The notes below the pieces were generated by a model that worked only from the letters and a program-made list of their open reading frames with translations, did not search any database and had not been told where the DNA came from. Of a stretch of 64,000 bases of DNA, positions 52,428-61,481 are shown one piece after another. How positions within the stretch are numbered: position 1 is the stretch's first letter; every line of letters starts with the position of its first letter. Location of the stretch: the NCBI GenBank assembly GCA_024233545.1, contig JACKPL010000001.1:248001-312000 (forward strand), written 5' to 3'. Source of the DNA: a bacterium. Its GTDB lineage: Bacteria > Auribacterota > Auribacteria > Auribacterales > Auribacteraceae. The position numbers were made by a program, and so were the translations under genes.

Positions 52428-53708
52428 ATGTTACAGTTTGAACAACAGGAAAAACAAGTCGCGAGAATCAAAGTTATCGGCGTCGGCGGCGGCGGCAGTA
52501 ATGCCGTTGATCATATGGTCAATACAGGATTGGATTTTATTGAATTTGCCGTTGTTAATACTGATGTTCAAGCACTCGCTCGCTCGATTTCACCTGAAAA
52601 AATTCAAATTGGCAATAAATCTATGCGTGGTTTAGGGACGGGCGGCAATCCCGAATTAGGCAGGCAGGCGGCTCTTGATGATAAAGAACTTTTGACTGAA
52701 ATGCTCGAAGGGGTTGATATTGCATTTATTACTGCAGGGTTTGGCGGAGGTACTGGTACCGGAGCCGCACCGGTTGTTGCTCAAATAGCACGAGACCTTG
52801 GTGCATTGACTGTCGGAGTTATTACGAAACCCTTCTCTTTTGAAGGGAAAAAACGTATGAAACAAGCAGAACAAGGATTAAAAGAATTTCGAGAAAAAGT
52901 TGAAACAATTATTTGTATTCCAAACGATAAACTTTTTACTATGATTAACCAAGATACCCCCATGCATGAAGCGTATCGTTTGACCGATCAGATACTCCAC
53001 CAATCGGTTGAGTCTATTTCTCAGGTCATAATTCAGCCCGGATTGATAAATCTTGATTTTGCCGATATCAGCACGATCCTATCCATTCGCGGCGGCGCAG
53101 TCATCGGTTTTGGGGTCGGAACAGGAAAAGACAAGGGCGCAAAAGCATTGCAGGCGGCTCTTTCAAGCCCACTTCTTGAAGTAAGGGAGATACGCGGAGC
53201 TAAGGGTGTTCTCATTAGTATCATCGGCGGCAAAGATTTAACGCTTTTTGAAGTTAATAACGCTATCGGAACCCTGCATGAAATTGTCGACGAAGAAGCG
53301 CATATTATCATTGGTGCAATTGTTCAGGAAGAACTAAAAGACCAAGCTATGGTGACGCTTATCGCAACCGGTTTAGACGGAGAACCATCTCCCTCTGCTC
53401 ATAAAAAAGATCATATAGTGACTACTATTCAATCAGAACCCAGCGTTGTAACGCCTATTCCCCAGCGTGAAGCCGAAGATGACGTGCTTTCTGAAACAGT
53501 GGCGGAAGAAGATTCGGAAGAAGAACCTCAACGGAATTATGAATATAAATCAGTTACACCAGTGACAGTTACAAAAAAAACAATCCCACAGGAACCGAGT
53601 AAGCCAATCGGTTTTTTTGAAGAAAGCGATCCGACAATTCATGAAGGAACTAATCTCGATATACCGGCTTTTTTGCGTGGGAAAAGGCAACATCCCGTCT
53701 CACAATAA
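52428..53708 (+). CDS. ftsZ: Cell division protein FtsZ
   Basis: Tubulin-like GTPase forming the division ring. 426 aa. GTP-binding signature GGGTGTGAAPVVAQIA (~104-119), NTDVQALARS, synergy-loop NLDFADIST near 210. A variable acidic linker (~320-405) leads to the conserved C-terminal peptide DIPAFLRGKR (~410-419), which binds FtsA. SD (GAAGG) about nine bases before ATG 52428. Last core gene of the dcw block. Confidence 0.97.
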   Translation: MLQFEQQEKQVARIKVIGVGGGGSNAVDHMVNTGLDFIEFAVVNTDVQALARSISPEKIQIGNKSMRGLGTGGNPELGRQAALDDKELLTEMLEGVDIAFITAGFGGGTGTGAAPVVAQIARDLGALTVGVITKPFSFEGKKRMKQAEQGLKEFREKVETIICIPNDKLFTMINQDTPMHEAYRLTDQILHQSVESISQVIIQPGLINLDFADISTILSIRGGAVIGFGVGTGKDKGAKALQAALSSPLLEVREIRGAKGVLISIIGGKDLTLFEVNNAIGTLHEIVDEEAHIIIGAIVQEELKDQAMVTLIATGLDGEPSPSAHKKDHIVTTIQSEPSVVTPIPQREAEDDVLSETVAEEDSEEEPQRNYEYKSVTPVTVTKKTIPQEPSKPIGFFEESDPTIHEGTNLDIPAFLRGKRQHPVSQ

Positions 53709-53725
53709 TTTGAAGCATATATGCT

Positions 53726-54340
53726 ATGAGTAAAATTCATCATAAAAAAAAACAAAAAGCGATACGCGTTAGTGCTGTTTTTGTTTTGATTGGTGTGATA
53801 GGTATCGGCTTCTTTCAGCTGAGAACACGTATTTATTGTGCTTTGTCCAACCTCAATTCTCAACAAGTGTCTTATGATTCGATACAAATAGCCCAAGTTA
53901 TTGATGGAGATACTGTTGAACTCGCAAATCATGAAAAAGTGCGCCTCATCGGAATTGATACGCCCGAATTGTATGATTCAGATAAATTATTTCGCGATGC
54001 GGCAGAATCAGGCGTTCCTGCTCATGTGATCAGTGTATTGGGTAAACAAGCCCATCTATTCGCTCAACAGCTTTGTGAACGGCGTACTGTAAAATTGGAA
54101 TTCGGAACCGAACGCAAAGATAAATACGGCAGACTACTTGCATTTATTTTTCTCGAAGACGGTCGGATGGCAAATGAAGAAATTATCAAAGCGGGGTATG
54201 CGTTTGCTTATTTGCGTTTTCCCTTTCGTGAAGATTATCGAGTCCGTTTTCGCGAGGCCGAGAAAACTGCAAAACAAAATAAAGCAGGTTTATGGAAAGG
54301 CGATCCGGGTTTGTCACTGCTGGAAAAAATCTATCGATAA
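53726..54340 (+). CDS. Membrane-anchored thermonuclease-like (SNase) protein
   Basis: 204 aa. Basic N-terminus, then one membrane helix or uncleaved signal (~14-32), followed by an SNase-fold domain (~50-200). The three catalytic residues of staphylococcal nuclease are matched by Arg73 and Glu81 (VRLIGIDTPE) and Arg136 (KYGRLLAF); calcium ligand Asp78 is also present. It starts 18 bases after ftsZ and likely shares its transcript. Extracytoplasmic nucleic-acid degradation is the best guess. Ends four bases before the convergent mazG stop; no terminator hairpin was seen. Confidence 0.87.
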   Translation: MSKIHHKKKQKAIRVSAVFVLIGVIGIGFFQLRTRIYCALSNLNSQQVSYDSIQIAQVIDGDTVELANHEKVRLIGIDTPELYDSDKLFRDAAESGVPAHVISVLGKQAHLFAQQLCERRTVKLEFGTERKDKYGRLLAFIFLEDGRMANEEIIKAGYAFAYLRFPFREDYRVRFREAEKTAKQNKAGLWKGDPGLSLLEKIYR

Positions 54341-54344
54341 AAGG

Positions 54345-55127
54345 TTATTGTTCTGATGATTTGTGTTTGTTCCACAATGCATCGAGTTCACTAAGTGAAC
54401 ATTTATCCAATTCTTTGCCTGCCTGCCTTATATCGTGCTCTACTTTCTGGAACCGTTTAATAAATTTATCGACTGACCGTTGAGATAATTCTTCAGAATT
54501 GAATTTTAGATAACGGGCAAGGTTTGTCACGGCAAAAAAAAGGTCGCCGATTTCCTCCTTGATGTTACGGGTTTCGTTGAGTGAGAGCGCTTCGCGTGTT
54601 TCATCCAACTCTTCTTGAATTTTGTCGATGATCTGTTCGGGTTTTTCCCAGTCAAACCCTGCTTTAGCCGCTTTCTTCTGAATTTTCTGCGCTCGCATTA
54701 ACGACGGCATATGTTTTGGCACACCGTCAAGGATTGATTCGCGGTGCCGATGGTTTTCTTCAGTTTTTTTTATTTGATCCCACTGTTTGAGAACTTGTTC
54801 CGAATTGTGAAGCGTTTTGTCGCCAAAAACGTGTGGATGGCGTCGAATAAGTTTTTCTACAGTAGTGCCAATCACGTCATAAATAGTGAAACTATTTTCT
54901 TCTTCTGCAAGTTGGGCATGAAAAACAATCATTGTTATAATGTCGCCAAGTTCTTCCTGCATTTTTTTTGGGTTATTTTCGTCTATGGCTTCCAGAAACT
55001 CATATGTTTCTTCAATAATACATTGCTTCACTGTTTCATGTGTTTGTTCTCTATCCCACGGGCATCCCTCGGGAGATCGAAGAATACGAATTATTTCTAT
55101 GAGTTTTTCAAGTGTGTGTTGTGTCAT
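54345..55127 (-). CDS. mazG: Nucleoside triphosphate pyrophosphohydrolase MazG
   Basis: Hydrolyses noncanonical or excess NTPs to NMP and PPi. 260 aa, two helical MazG domains. Domain 1 carries the metal motif CIIEETYEFLEAID with GDIITMIVFHAQLAE; domain 2 has EELDETREAL and EEIGDLFFAVTNLARYL. CPWDREQTHETVK at ~22-34 is the family hallmark. A 63-base gap with a short hairpin (GTGCA / TGCAC, 55156-55171) separates it from the GT-like gene upstream. Confidence 0.93.
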   Translation of the reverse strand: MTQHTLEKLIEIIRILRSPEGCPWDREQTHETVKQCIIEETYEFLEAIDENNPKKMQEELGDIITMIVFHAQLAEEENSFTIYDVIGTTVEKLIRRHPHVFGDKTLHNSEQVLKQWDQIKKTEENHRHRESILDGVPKHMPSLMRAQKIQKKAAKAGFDWEKPEQIIDKIQEELDETREALSLNETRNIKEEIGDLFFAVTNLARYLKFNSEELSQRSVDKFIKRFQKVEHDIRQAGKELDKCSLSELDALWNKHKSSEQ

Positions 55128-55190
55128 AACTGAACATCCCTTCTGAAAATGAATGGTGCATTTTTGTGCACTATATCATAGCATCGTAGA

Positions 55191-56315
55191 TCAATAAATA
55201 AGAGAGTGGATATTTGATGCAATGAAGCTTAAAAACATAAAGGCGCGAATGTGGCAAGTGCGAAACGATAAAATACCTGCGGCTAATAATGTATAGATTG
55301 GATAAAGAAGATAAATCAGCGAGTTTTTGCCATCGTCTATGATCGGATAAAAAAACGAAACTATAAGCGGAACAATTACTTGAATAAATGTTAGAACAGC
55401 CGCTACGGTTAATCCTGCGTTATTGTCTATTCGCACTAGAATTGTTTTTTTCTGAAATTTGGCGTTGAGAAACCCTTTGCATAAGAGCATGAGGAAAACA
55501 CCGTACGCAATGCAGTATGCCAAGTTGTTTGCTCGGGTTCCGATTCCCCATACACCAAAGAAAAATCGTAAAAATATATTCGGAAGCGTGTATATATGCG
55601 GAGGGCTTACCCATTGCAGTTTGACAGTGGATAGAAAAAAAATGTGGAGGCAATGGTATACCATACCGCCGGAAAATATGAAAATAAAACCGAGGAGCAT
55701 GGATATTTCTTTTGGTGAAATGAACCGTTTGTTACGGTCAATACAGTATAAAGCGCCTATTTGTGCGATGAAATGAAATATGATAAAAACACTTGTATAA
55801 AACCCCGCTATTCCGGAAATAACATAAAGCCATTTGGTGATTTTTGTTTTTGATGCGAAACAGAGCGAATAAAACGCATAGGTATTAGAGCAGATAAAAA
55901 ATAAAAACATACTGTGATAGGTGAATGATACGGAATAATACCAGTGATACGCAGAAAAATAAAACAGTGTCAACACACCTGCCGCATGAACACGTGAGAG
56001 GAAAGTGCGCGTTGCCATATATGCCATAACAAGCGTTCCCAATCCGAATATACTGCTTAGCAGACGAAGAAAAATGATATTCGGTTCATTCAGTTTAACC
56101 CAATAAAAGCTGAGAACTGAAAAAAGAGGCGAACAATCAGCCGCGGTATAAATACGCTCAATGAGAGCAGAGAACGATTCCAGTGCGGCAATATTATATG
56201 CCGCATATTCTTGTTCCGATAATGAATCTGAAGAAATGAGTGTGATGCGCAATACTCCGCATAAAATCAGGATTGATGACAATAGAAAAGGTATTGGTTT
56301 TACAAACCTGCGCAT
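55191..56315 (-). CDS. Multispanning membrane protein, GT-C glycosyltransferase-like
   Basis: 374 aa with about eight to nine membrane helices. The first outer loop (SSDSLSEQEYAAYNIAALES, ~28-47) holds acidic residues where GT39/GT83-type enzymes carry their catalytic Asp-Glu. LRLLSSIFGLGTLVMAYMAT and HWYYSVSFTYHSMF recall ArnT/PMT proteins. A lipid-linked sugar transferase is therefore plausible, but similarity is only at fold level. The ATG overlaps the gatB stop (TGATG), so it is translationally coupled to gatB. Confidence 0.65.
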   Translation of the reverse strand: MRRFVKPIPFLLSSILILCGVLRITLISSDSLSEQEYAAYNIAALESFSALIERIYTAADCSPLFSVLSFYWVKLNEPNIIFLRLLSSIFGLGTLVMAYMATRTFLSRVHAAGVLTLFYFSAYHWYYSVSFTYHSMFLFFICSNTYAFYSLCFASKTKITKWLYVISGIAGFYTSVFIIFHFIAQIGALYCIDRNKRFISPKEISMLLGFIFIFSGGMVYHCLHIFFLSTVKLQWVSPPHIYTLPNIFLRFFFGVWGIGTRANNLAYCIAYGVFLMLLCKGFLNAKFQKKTILVRIDNNAGLTVAAVLTFIQVIVPLIVSFFYPIIDDGKNSLIYLLYPIYTLLAAGILSFRTCHIRAFMFLSFIASNIHSLIY

Positions 56316-57742
56316 CAGCCTAGCGCTTCACGAAGCAATGTATTGACAAGTTGCGGGTTAGCTTTGCCTTTTGTTTCTTTCATTATTTGTCCGACAAGAA
56401 ACCCGATTGACTTTTCTTTACCTGCTTTAAATTCTGCAACAACAGCAGGATGTTGAGCAACAACGTTTGAAATGACTTTTTGGAGCTCCTCTGGATTACT
56501 GATTTGAACCAGTCCTTTTTCTTCAATAATTTTTGACGGTGTTTTGCCGGAATCAAACATCTCGATAAAAACTATTTTGGCTATTTTCCCGCTGATTGTG
56601 CCGTTAGAAATAAGAGAAATCATTTCAGCGAGCATTTTAGGAGTTACCGGAGCATCGGCAAAACTGATTTTTCGGGCGCCGGCTTCTCGTATCAGGTCGG
56701 AGAGCATCCAGTTGCTGATCATTTTGTATTCGGAACAAACAGACGCGCACTGTTCATAATAATCCGCAAACGCTTTATCACCGGTTAAGATATCTGCGTC
56801 GTATTCCGGCAACCCGTATTGTTCGATGAAACGGTGCATGCGGGGAAACGGCAGTTCCGGCAGGTTCTCTCGCAATGTGTCGATGTACTTTTGTTCTACA
56901 ACCATTGGAACAAGGTCGGGTTCGGGAAAGTAGCGGTAATCATGAGCGTCTTCTTTGCTTCGCATTGAAAATGTCGATCCCTTGTCATCGTTCCATAACC
57001 GTGTTTCCTGAACAATTTTTTCTCCGGATAGGATAACATCTTTCTGGCGTTCGATTTCATAGGAAATCGCTTTCTGGACGCCGCGAAACGAATTCATGTT
57101 TTTTATCTCGGTTTTCGTTCCGAATTGTTTTTGTCCTTTTGGGCGTATAGATACATTTGCGTCGCACCGTAAACTGCCTTCTTCCATATTACAATCGCTT
57201 ATGCCGAGATATTCAACAATAGCTTTGAGTGCGGTTAAGTAAAGATACGCTTCATCAGGAGTGCGGATATCCGGTTCGCTGACGATTTCGAGCAGAGGAA
57301 TGCCGCCGCGGTTAAAATCCACGCCGCTGTCTGCGCCATGAGCGGCGTGTACCAGTTTGCCGGCGTCTTCTTCCAAATGGACTCTTGTAACACCAATGAT
57401 TTTCTCGACGCCGGTATCGACAATCGTTACGTGTCCTTTATGGCAAAGCGGTTTATCAAATTGCGATACTTGATATCCTTTGGGCAAATCGGGATAAAAA
57501 TAGTTTTTGCGGTCAAATTTACTGAAAAGCGAGATAGAACAGTTTAATGCAAGCCCGCATTTGATAGCATTTTCCATTGCTTGTTTATTTAAAACGGGCA
57601 ATACGCCGGGATGTCCGAGACACACAGGGCAGACGTGCGTATTAGGCACTGCTCCAAAGTTTGTTGGGCATGAACAAAATAGTTTCGATTGTGTATTGAG
57701 CTGAACATGAACTTCAAGGCCGATGACCGGTTCAAATTCCAT
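56315..57742 (-). CDS. gatB: Asp-tRNA(Asn)/Glu-tRNA(Gln) amidotransferase subunit B
   Basis: Binds and activates mischarged Glu-tRNA(Gln) or Asp-tRNA(Asn). 475 aa. GLEVHVQLNTQSKLFC (~8-23), cysteine pairs CSCP and CPVC for zinc, VTRVHLEEDAGK, RCDANVSIRPKG, and a C-terminal YqeY-like tail domain (~330-475, GFLVGQIMKETKGKANP). SD AAAGGAG. Third in gatC-gatA-gatB order. Confidence 0.96.
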   Translation of the reverse strand: MEFEPVIGLEVHVQLNTQSKLFCSCPTNFGAVPNTHVCPVCLGHPGVLPVLNKQAMENAIKCGLALNCSISLFSKFDRKNYFYPDLPKGYQVSQFDKPLCHKGHVTIVDTGVEKIIGVTRVHLEEDAGKLVHAAHGADSGVDFNRGGIPLLEIVSEPDIRTPDEAYLYLTALKAIVEYLGISDCNMEEGSLRCDANVSIRPKGQKQFGTKTEIKNMNSFRGVQKAISYEIERQKDVILSGEKIVQETRLWNDDKGSTFSMRSKEDAHDYRYFPEPDLVPMVVEQKYIDTLRENLPELPFPRMHRFIEQYGLPEYDADILTGDKAFADYYEQCASVCSEYKMISNWMLSDLIREAGARKISFADAPVTPKMLAEMISLISNGTISGKIAKIVFIEMFDSGKTPSKIIEEKGLVQISNPEELQKVISNVVAQHPAVVAEFKAGKEKSIGFLVGQIMKETKGKANPQLVNTLLREALG

Positions 57743-57756
57743 GAGTGGTATCTCCT

Positions 57757-59220
57757 TTATTCGAGAGTTGGTTTCATTGTTCTGAACGGCGTGTTACGCT
57801 CGAATGTATAGGCGCACCGCAAAATAGTCTGTTCGCCGAGCGGTTTGCCGATTATCTGCATGCCGATCGGCAACCGTGACGAGCTGAATCCGCATGGAAT
57901 AGAAATACCGGGCAGGCCTGCAAGATTGACTGAAATGGTAAAAATATCGGATAAATACATGGTCAGAGGATCGTCAATTTTTTCACTGATTTTAAATGCC
58001 GGCGATGGAGCGGTGGGCGTTATGATGCAGTCGACTTTTTGAAAAGCGTTTTCGAAATCGCGGCAAATGAGTGTTCGTACTTGCTGGGCTTTTTTATAAT
58101 ATGCGTCGTAATATCCTGAACTTAAAACATATGTGCCGAGCAAAATGCGGCGTTTTACTTCGTCGCCAAACCCTTCGGAGCGGGTTTTAAAATACATATC
58201 GTGTAAATCAGAAGATTCTTCTGTCCGGTATCCGTACCGCACACCGTCGAACCGTGCTAGGTTCGAGCTTGCTTCAGCTGTTGCGATAATGTAATAGGTT
58301 GCCACCGCATATTCAGTGTGCGGAAGCGAGATATCTATAATTTCTGCTCCGCATTCTGCAAGAAGTTTAATAGCAGATTGAATGTGCGATGCCACTTCGC
58401 TGTCGAGCCCGCCGATGAAATATTCTTGCGGGATGCCGATGCGCAATCCCTTGATTGATTCTTTCAGCGTAGATGTATATGAAAAAGGGTTCTGTTTGAT
58501 TGATGTTGAGTCTGACGGATCGTAACCGGAAATATTCTCGAGCAGGAGGGCAGAATCATATACATCTTTTGTTAATGGCCCGATTTGGTCGAGCGAAGAG
58601 GCGTAGGCAATAAGCCCGAACCTCGACACAAGCCCGTAGGTTGGTTTGAGCCCGACTATTCCGCAAAAAGAAGCGGGCTGGCGTATAGACCCTCCGGTAT
58701 CTGAGCCGAGAGCAAGTATGGTTTCGTCTGCCGCAACCGCGGCGGCTGATCCGCCGCTTGAACCGCCCGGAGCGCAACTGATGTTCCACGGGTTATGTGT
58801 TGCGCCGTAAATTGAGCGTTCGCACGATGAACCCATAGCGAATTCATCCATATTGGCATTGCCGATGAAGACAGCGTCTGCAGTTATAAGTTTTTGTACG
58901 ACTGTGGCGTTATATACTGCTTTATATGATGAGAGAATCTTCGAGCCGCACGATGTTCGGTATCCGGTTCGGCACAAGTTGTCTTTGAGGGCTACAGGGA
59001 TACCGGCCAGCATACCGAGCGGTTCTCCGGCAGACCGTTTTTTATCTATGGCGTCTGCTTGTTTGAGCGCTGATTCTTTATCGGTTTGAGCGAAAGCATT
59101 TACTTTACTGTCGACTGATTCAATGCGGTTGAATACCGATGTAACAATCTCTCGTGCGGATATATCTCTGTTTTTGAGCAATTCTAAAAGTTCCGCGGCG
59201 GTTTTTGAGAATAAATTCAT
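57757..59220 (-). CDS. gatA: Amidotransferase subunit A (glutamine amidase)
   Basis: Releases ammonia from glutamine for GatB. 487 aa, amidase-signature family. The catalytic triad is Lys79 (VALKDNL), cis-Ser154 (GGSSGGSAAAVAAD) and nucleophile Ser178 (GSDTGGSIRQPA), at the same numbers as in characterised GatA proteins. SD GGAGACACTC precedes ATG 59220. Follows gatC by 27 bases. Confidence 0.97.
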   Translation of the reverse strand: MNLFSKTAAELLELLKNRDISAREIVTSVFNRIESVDSKVNAFAQTDKESALKQADAIDKKRSAGEPLGMLAGIPVALKDNLCRTGYRTSCGSKILSSYKAVYNATVVQKLITADAVFIGNANMDEFAMGSSCERSIYGATHNPWNISCAPGGSSGGSAAAVAADETILALGSDTGGSIRQPASFCGIVGLKPTYGLVSRFGLIAYASSLDQIGPLTKDVYDSALLLENISGYDPSDSTSIKQNPFSYTSTLKESIKGLRIGIPQEYFIGGLDSEVASHIQSAIKLLAECGAEIIDISLPHTEYAVATYYIIATAEASSNLARFDGVRYGYRTEESSDLHDMYFKTRSEGFGDEVKRRILLGTYVLSSGYYDAYYKKAQQVRTLICRDFENAFQKVDCIITPTAPSPAFKISEKIDDPLTMYLSDIFTISVNLAGLPGISIPCGFSSSRLPIGMQIIGKPLGEQTILRCAYTFERNTPFRTMKPTLE

Positions 59221-59247
59221 GAGTGTCTCCTTCGAAAATCCCTGCGG

Positions 59248-59535
59248 TTATTCTATGACGGGTGGAACCCGATAAAAGGTGTCATTGAAGTACGGAGCCT
59301 GTTGAACTGCGGCATCTGATGCGGGATTTTTCATAGCAGTATCAGGGCGAAATACGTTTTTTAAAGGGAGGATATGTGCAGTAGGTTCTACCTGTTGAGT
59401 ATCAAGTTCGTTAAGTTTGTTCACATAAGCAAGGATATGTTCAAGTTGAACTGCGAAAACCTTTTTGTCATCTTCCGATACATGAATTCGTGCTAAAGCG
59501 GCTGTATAATCAACGTCTTTTTCTGAAAATGCCAT
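59248..59535 (-). CDS. gatC: Amidotransferase subunit C
   Basis: Small stabilising subunit that wraps GatA and GatB. 95 aa. Pattern VDYTAALARIHVSEDD, AVQLEHILAYVNKLNELDT, VEPTAHILPL, RPD; typical length. GGAGAA seven to twelve bases upstream of ATG 59535, inside the ksgA 3' end. Confidence 0.94.
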   Translation of the reverse strand: MAFSEKDVDYTAALARIHVSEDDKKVFAVQLEHILAYVNKLNELDTQQVEPTAHILPLKNVFRPDTAMKNPASDAAVQQAPYFNDTFYRVPPVIE

Positions 59536-59539
59536 GTTG

Positions 59540-60472
59540 TTATTCTCCTTTTTCGTTTCGCAAGAAAGAATGCTGTAGTGTTTGCGGCATTATTTCCCAA
59601 AGTGAGTTTGCCAAGTTAATGAACGTTTCGCTTGAAAGGCATTCGGGGCGCACATCAGGCGATATGTCGTGTTGCAGTAAAATGGCATCTCGCTTCTGCA
59701 AGTCAATGCTGAGTTTCCATTTGCTGAATAGAGCAGAAACACTATTTTTTATCATTTTTCGCCGTTGAGTGAAACAAAGTTTTACAAAACTATGAAAAAA
59801 ATCAGCATTTTTACTAATCATGGGCAAGACATCATATGGTTCGATCAGGACAACCGAAGAAGAAACCTGCGGGCTAGGAAAAAATGACGAAGGTGGAAAC
59901 GTACCGCACAAGGTACAGCGTGCGTAATATTGTGTAAAAATAGTTAGCGCACTATACTGTTTTGTCCCTGTTTTTGCGGTAATCCGGTCTGCGACTTCTT
60001 TTTGCATTGTCACCACTATTCGATTATATTTCAAGGTACCTTGAAGAAGGTGAATAAGAATCGGAGACGTGATGTAATACGGAAGATTTGCAATAGCTTT
60101 GCGTTTTCCGGAATGGTTTTTAAAAACGTTTTCAATGGTGTTTAACGTGGCGCTGTGAAGGATATCTCCTTTAATGAGCATAAAACGTGAGCAGTTCGCA
60201 AAATGATGTTCTAATAGCGGATGAAGCGCTGAATCAATTTCAACTGCGAATACTGTTGCGCCGGAAGAAACAAGCCATTCCGTGAGCGAGCCGATACCCG
60301 GCCCTATTTCGATTATGGTGTCGTCTGGAGAAATATCAGCGGCGGCGAGTATTGTTTCAAATAGTTTCTTATCGACAGCAAAATTCTGTCCGTAACGTTT
60401 TCGCAAACGGATGTTATGTTGTTTGAGATAGTTAATTAAAAAATGTTTATTGGAAAGCGGGTAATCATTCAT
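59540..60472 (-). CDS. rsmA: 16S rRNA dimethyladenosine transferase KsgA
   Basis: Dimethylates A1518 and A1519 of 16S rRNA late in 30S assembly. 310 aa. RYGQNFAVDKK, SAM loop IIEIGPGIGSLTEWL, VFAVEIDSAL, catalytic NLPYYITSPIL, and the C-terminal helical domain with CFTQRRKMIKNSV. Overlaps pdxA by eight bases and gatC follows by four; the pdxA-ksgA neighbourhood is common. Confidence 0.96.
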   Translation of the reverse strand: MNDYPLSNKHFLINYLKQHNIRLRKRYGQNFAVDKKLFETILAAADISPDDTIIEIGPGIGSLTEWLVSSGATVFAVEIDSALHPLLEHHFANCSRFMLIKGDILHSATLNTIENVFKNHSGKRKAIANLPYYITSPILIHLLQGTLKYNRIVVTMQKEVADRITAKTGTKQYSALTIFTQYYARCTLCGTFPPSSFFPSPQVSSSVVLIEPYDVLPMISKNADFFHSFVKLCFTQRRKMIKNSVSALFSKWKLSIDLQKRDAILLQHDISPDVRPECLSSETFINLANSLWEIMPQTLQHSFLRNEKGE

Positions 60473-61469
60473 TGGGAATTACGCAATGGTGTGCATGGGT
60501 AATGGCGAAATCGATTGCGTGAACCATGCTGGAAATATTCGCCGTGTTTTTACCTGCAATAGTGAAAGCTGTCCCATGATCGGGAGACGTGCGGAGAAAC
60601 GGCAGTCCGATGGTAACATTAACGCCGGTGTCGAATGCGATTGTTTTAATGGCGATAAGCCCTTGGTCGTGATAAAGCGCAATGACTACGTCGGCTTTAC
60701 CCTGCAGGGTTTGCCAGAATATGGTATCCGGAGGGAAAATACCGGTTATATGCATGTTCTGCCGGCGCGCTTTGTCAATTGCGGGTTGCAAAATCGTCTT
60801 TTCTTCTGTTCCGAGCATTCCTTCTTCGCCTGCATGTGGATTAAGCCCGCACACGGCGATGCGCGGTTGCGGTATGCCCATTTGCTCAAGAGAGCGGCTG
60901 GTAGTGCGGATCGTTTTGTATACCGTTTCCGAAGTAATGTGTGCGCATATATCTCGAAACGGGATATGGACGGTTACAAGCACAACTTTCAACCCTTTGC
61001 CGACGAGCATCATAGCGCAATCCGGCGATTTGGTGTGATGCGCAAGAAAATCGGTGTGTGTTTGGAATGCAAACCCTGCATCCTGCATTCCTTTTTTGTA
61101 AATGGGAGCGGTAACAAGCGCGTCGATTTTTTTTCCCAATGCTAAATCTGCTCCTGTACGGAGAGCATGCATGGCAACACGGGCGCTGTCGATTGAAGGT
61201 GTGCCGGGGATTATATGCATCGATTCATCGGGCAATACTTCCAAAACTGGTATGCCAGCCTCAGTGAGGTTTGCTAACAGATGATCTGAGGAATAAAAAG
61301 AAATCCCAGTTTTAAGAAGACAATTATACTGCTGAAAAATACTTAGTTTTCCGATTAAAAGAGGTGTATATTTTTCAGTAAAATATGAGAGAGATTTAAG
61401 AATAATTTCCGGTCCGATTCCAGCCGGATCGCCAATGGTTATGCCGATAAGTTTTTTTTGAGCCATCAT
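60465..61469 (-). CDS. pdxA: 4-hydroxythreonine-4-phosphate dehydrogenase
   Basis: NAD-dependent step of pyridoxal-5'-phosphate synthesis by the DXP-dependent route. 334 aa. GITIGDPAGIGPEIILKSL, TAPIYKKGMQDAGF, HTDFLAHHTKS (metal His), CGLNPHAGEEGMLG, ALYHDQGLIAIKTIAFDTGV with metal His, and GLPFLRTSPDHGTAF. Two tandem ATGs open the frame. Other pdx genes are absent from the window. Confidence 0.95.
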   Translation of the reverse strand: MMAQKKLIGITIGDPAGIGPEIILKSLSYFTEKYTPLLIGKLSIFQQYNCLLKTGISFYSSDHLLANLTEAGIPVLEVLPDESMHIIPGTPSIDSARVAMHALRTGADLALGKKIDALVTAPIYKKGMQDAGFAFQTHTDFLAHHTKSPDCAMMLVGKGLKVVLVTVHIPFRDICAHITSETVYKTIRTTSRSLEQMGIPQPRIAVCGLNPHAGEEGMLGTEEKTILQPAIDKARRQNMHITGIFPPDTIFWQTLQGKADVVIALYHDQGLIAIKTIAFDTGVNVTIGLPFLRTSPDHGTAFTIAGKNTANISSMVHAIDFAITHAHHCVIPNE

Positions 61470-61481
61470 GCAGTCTTTAGA

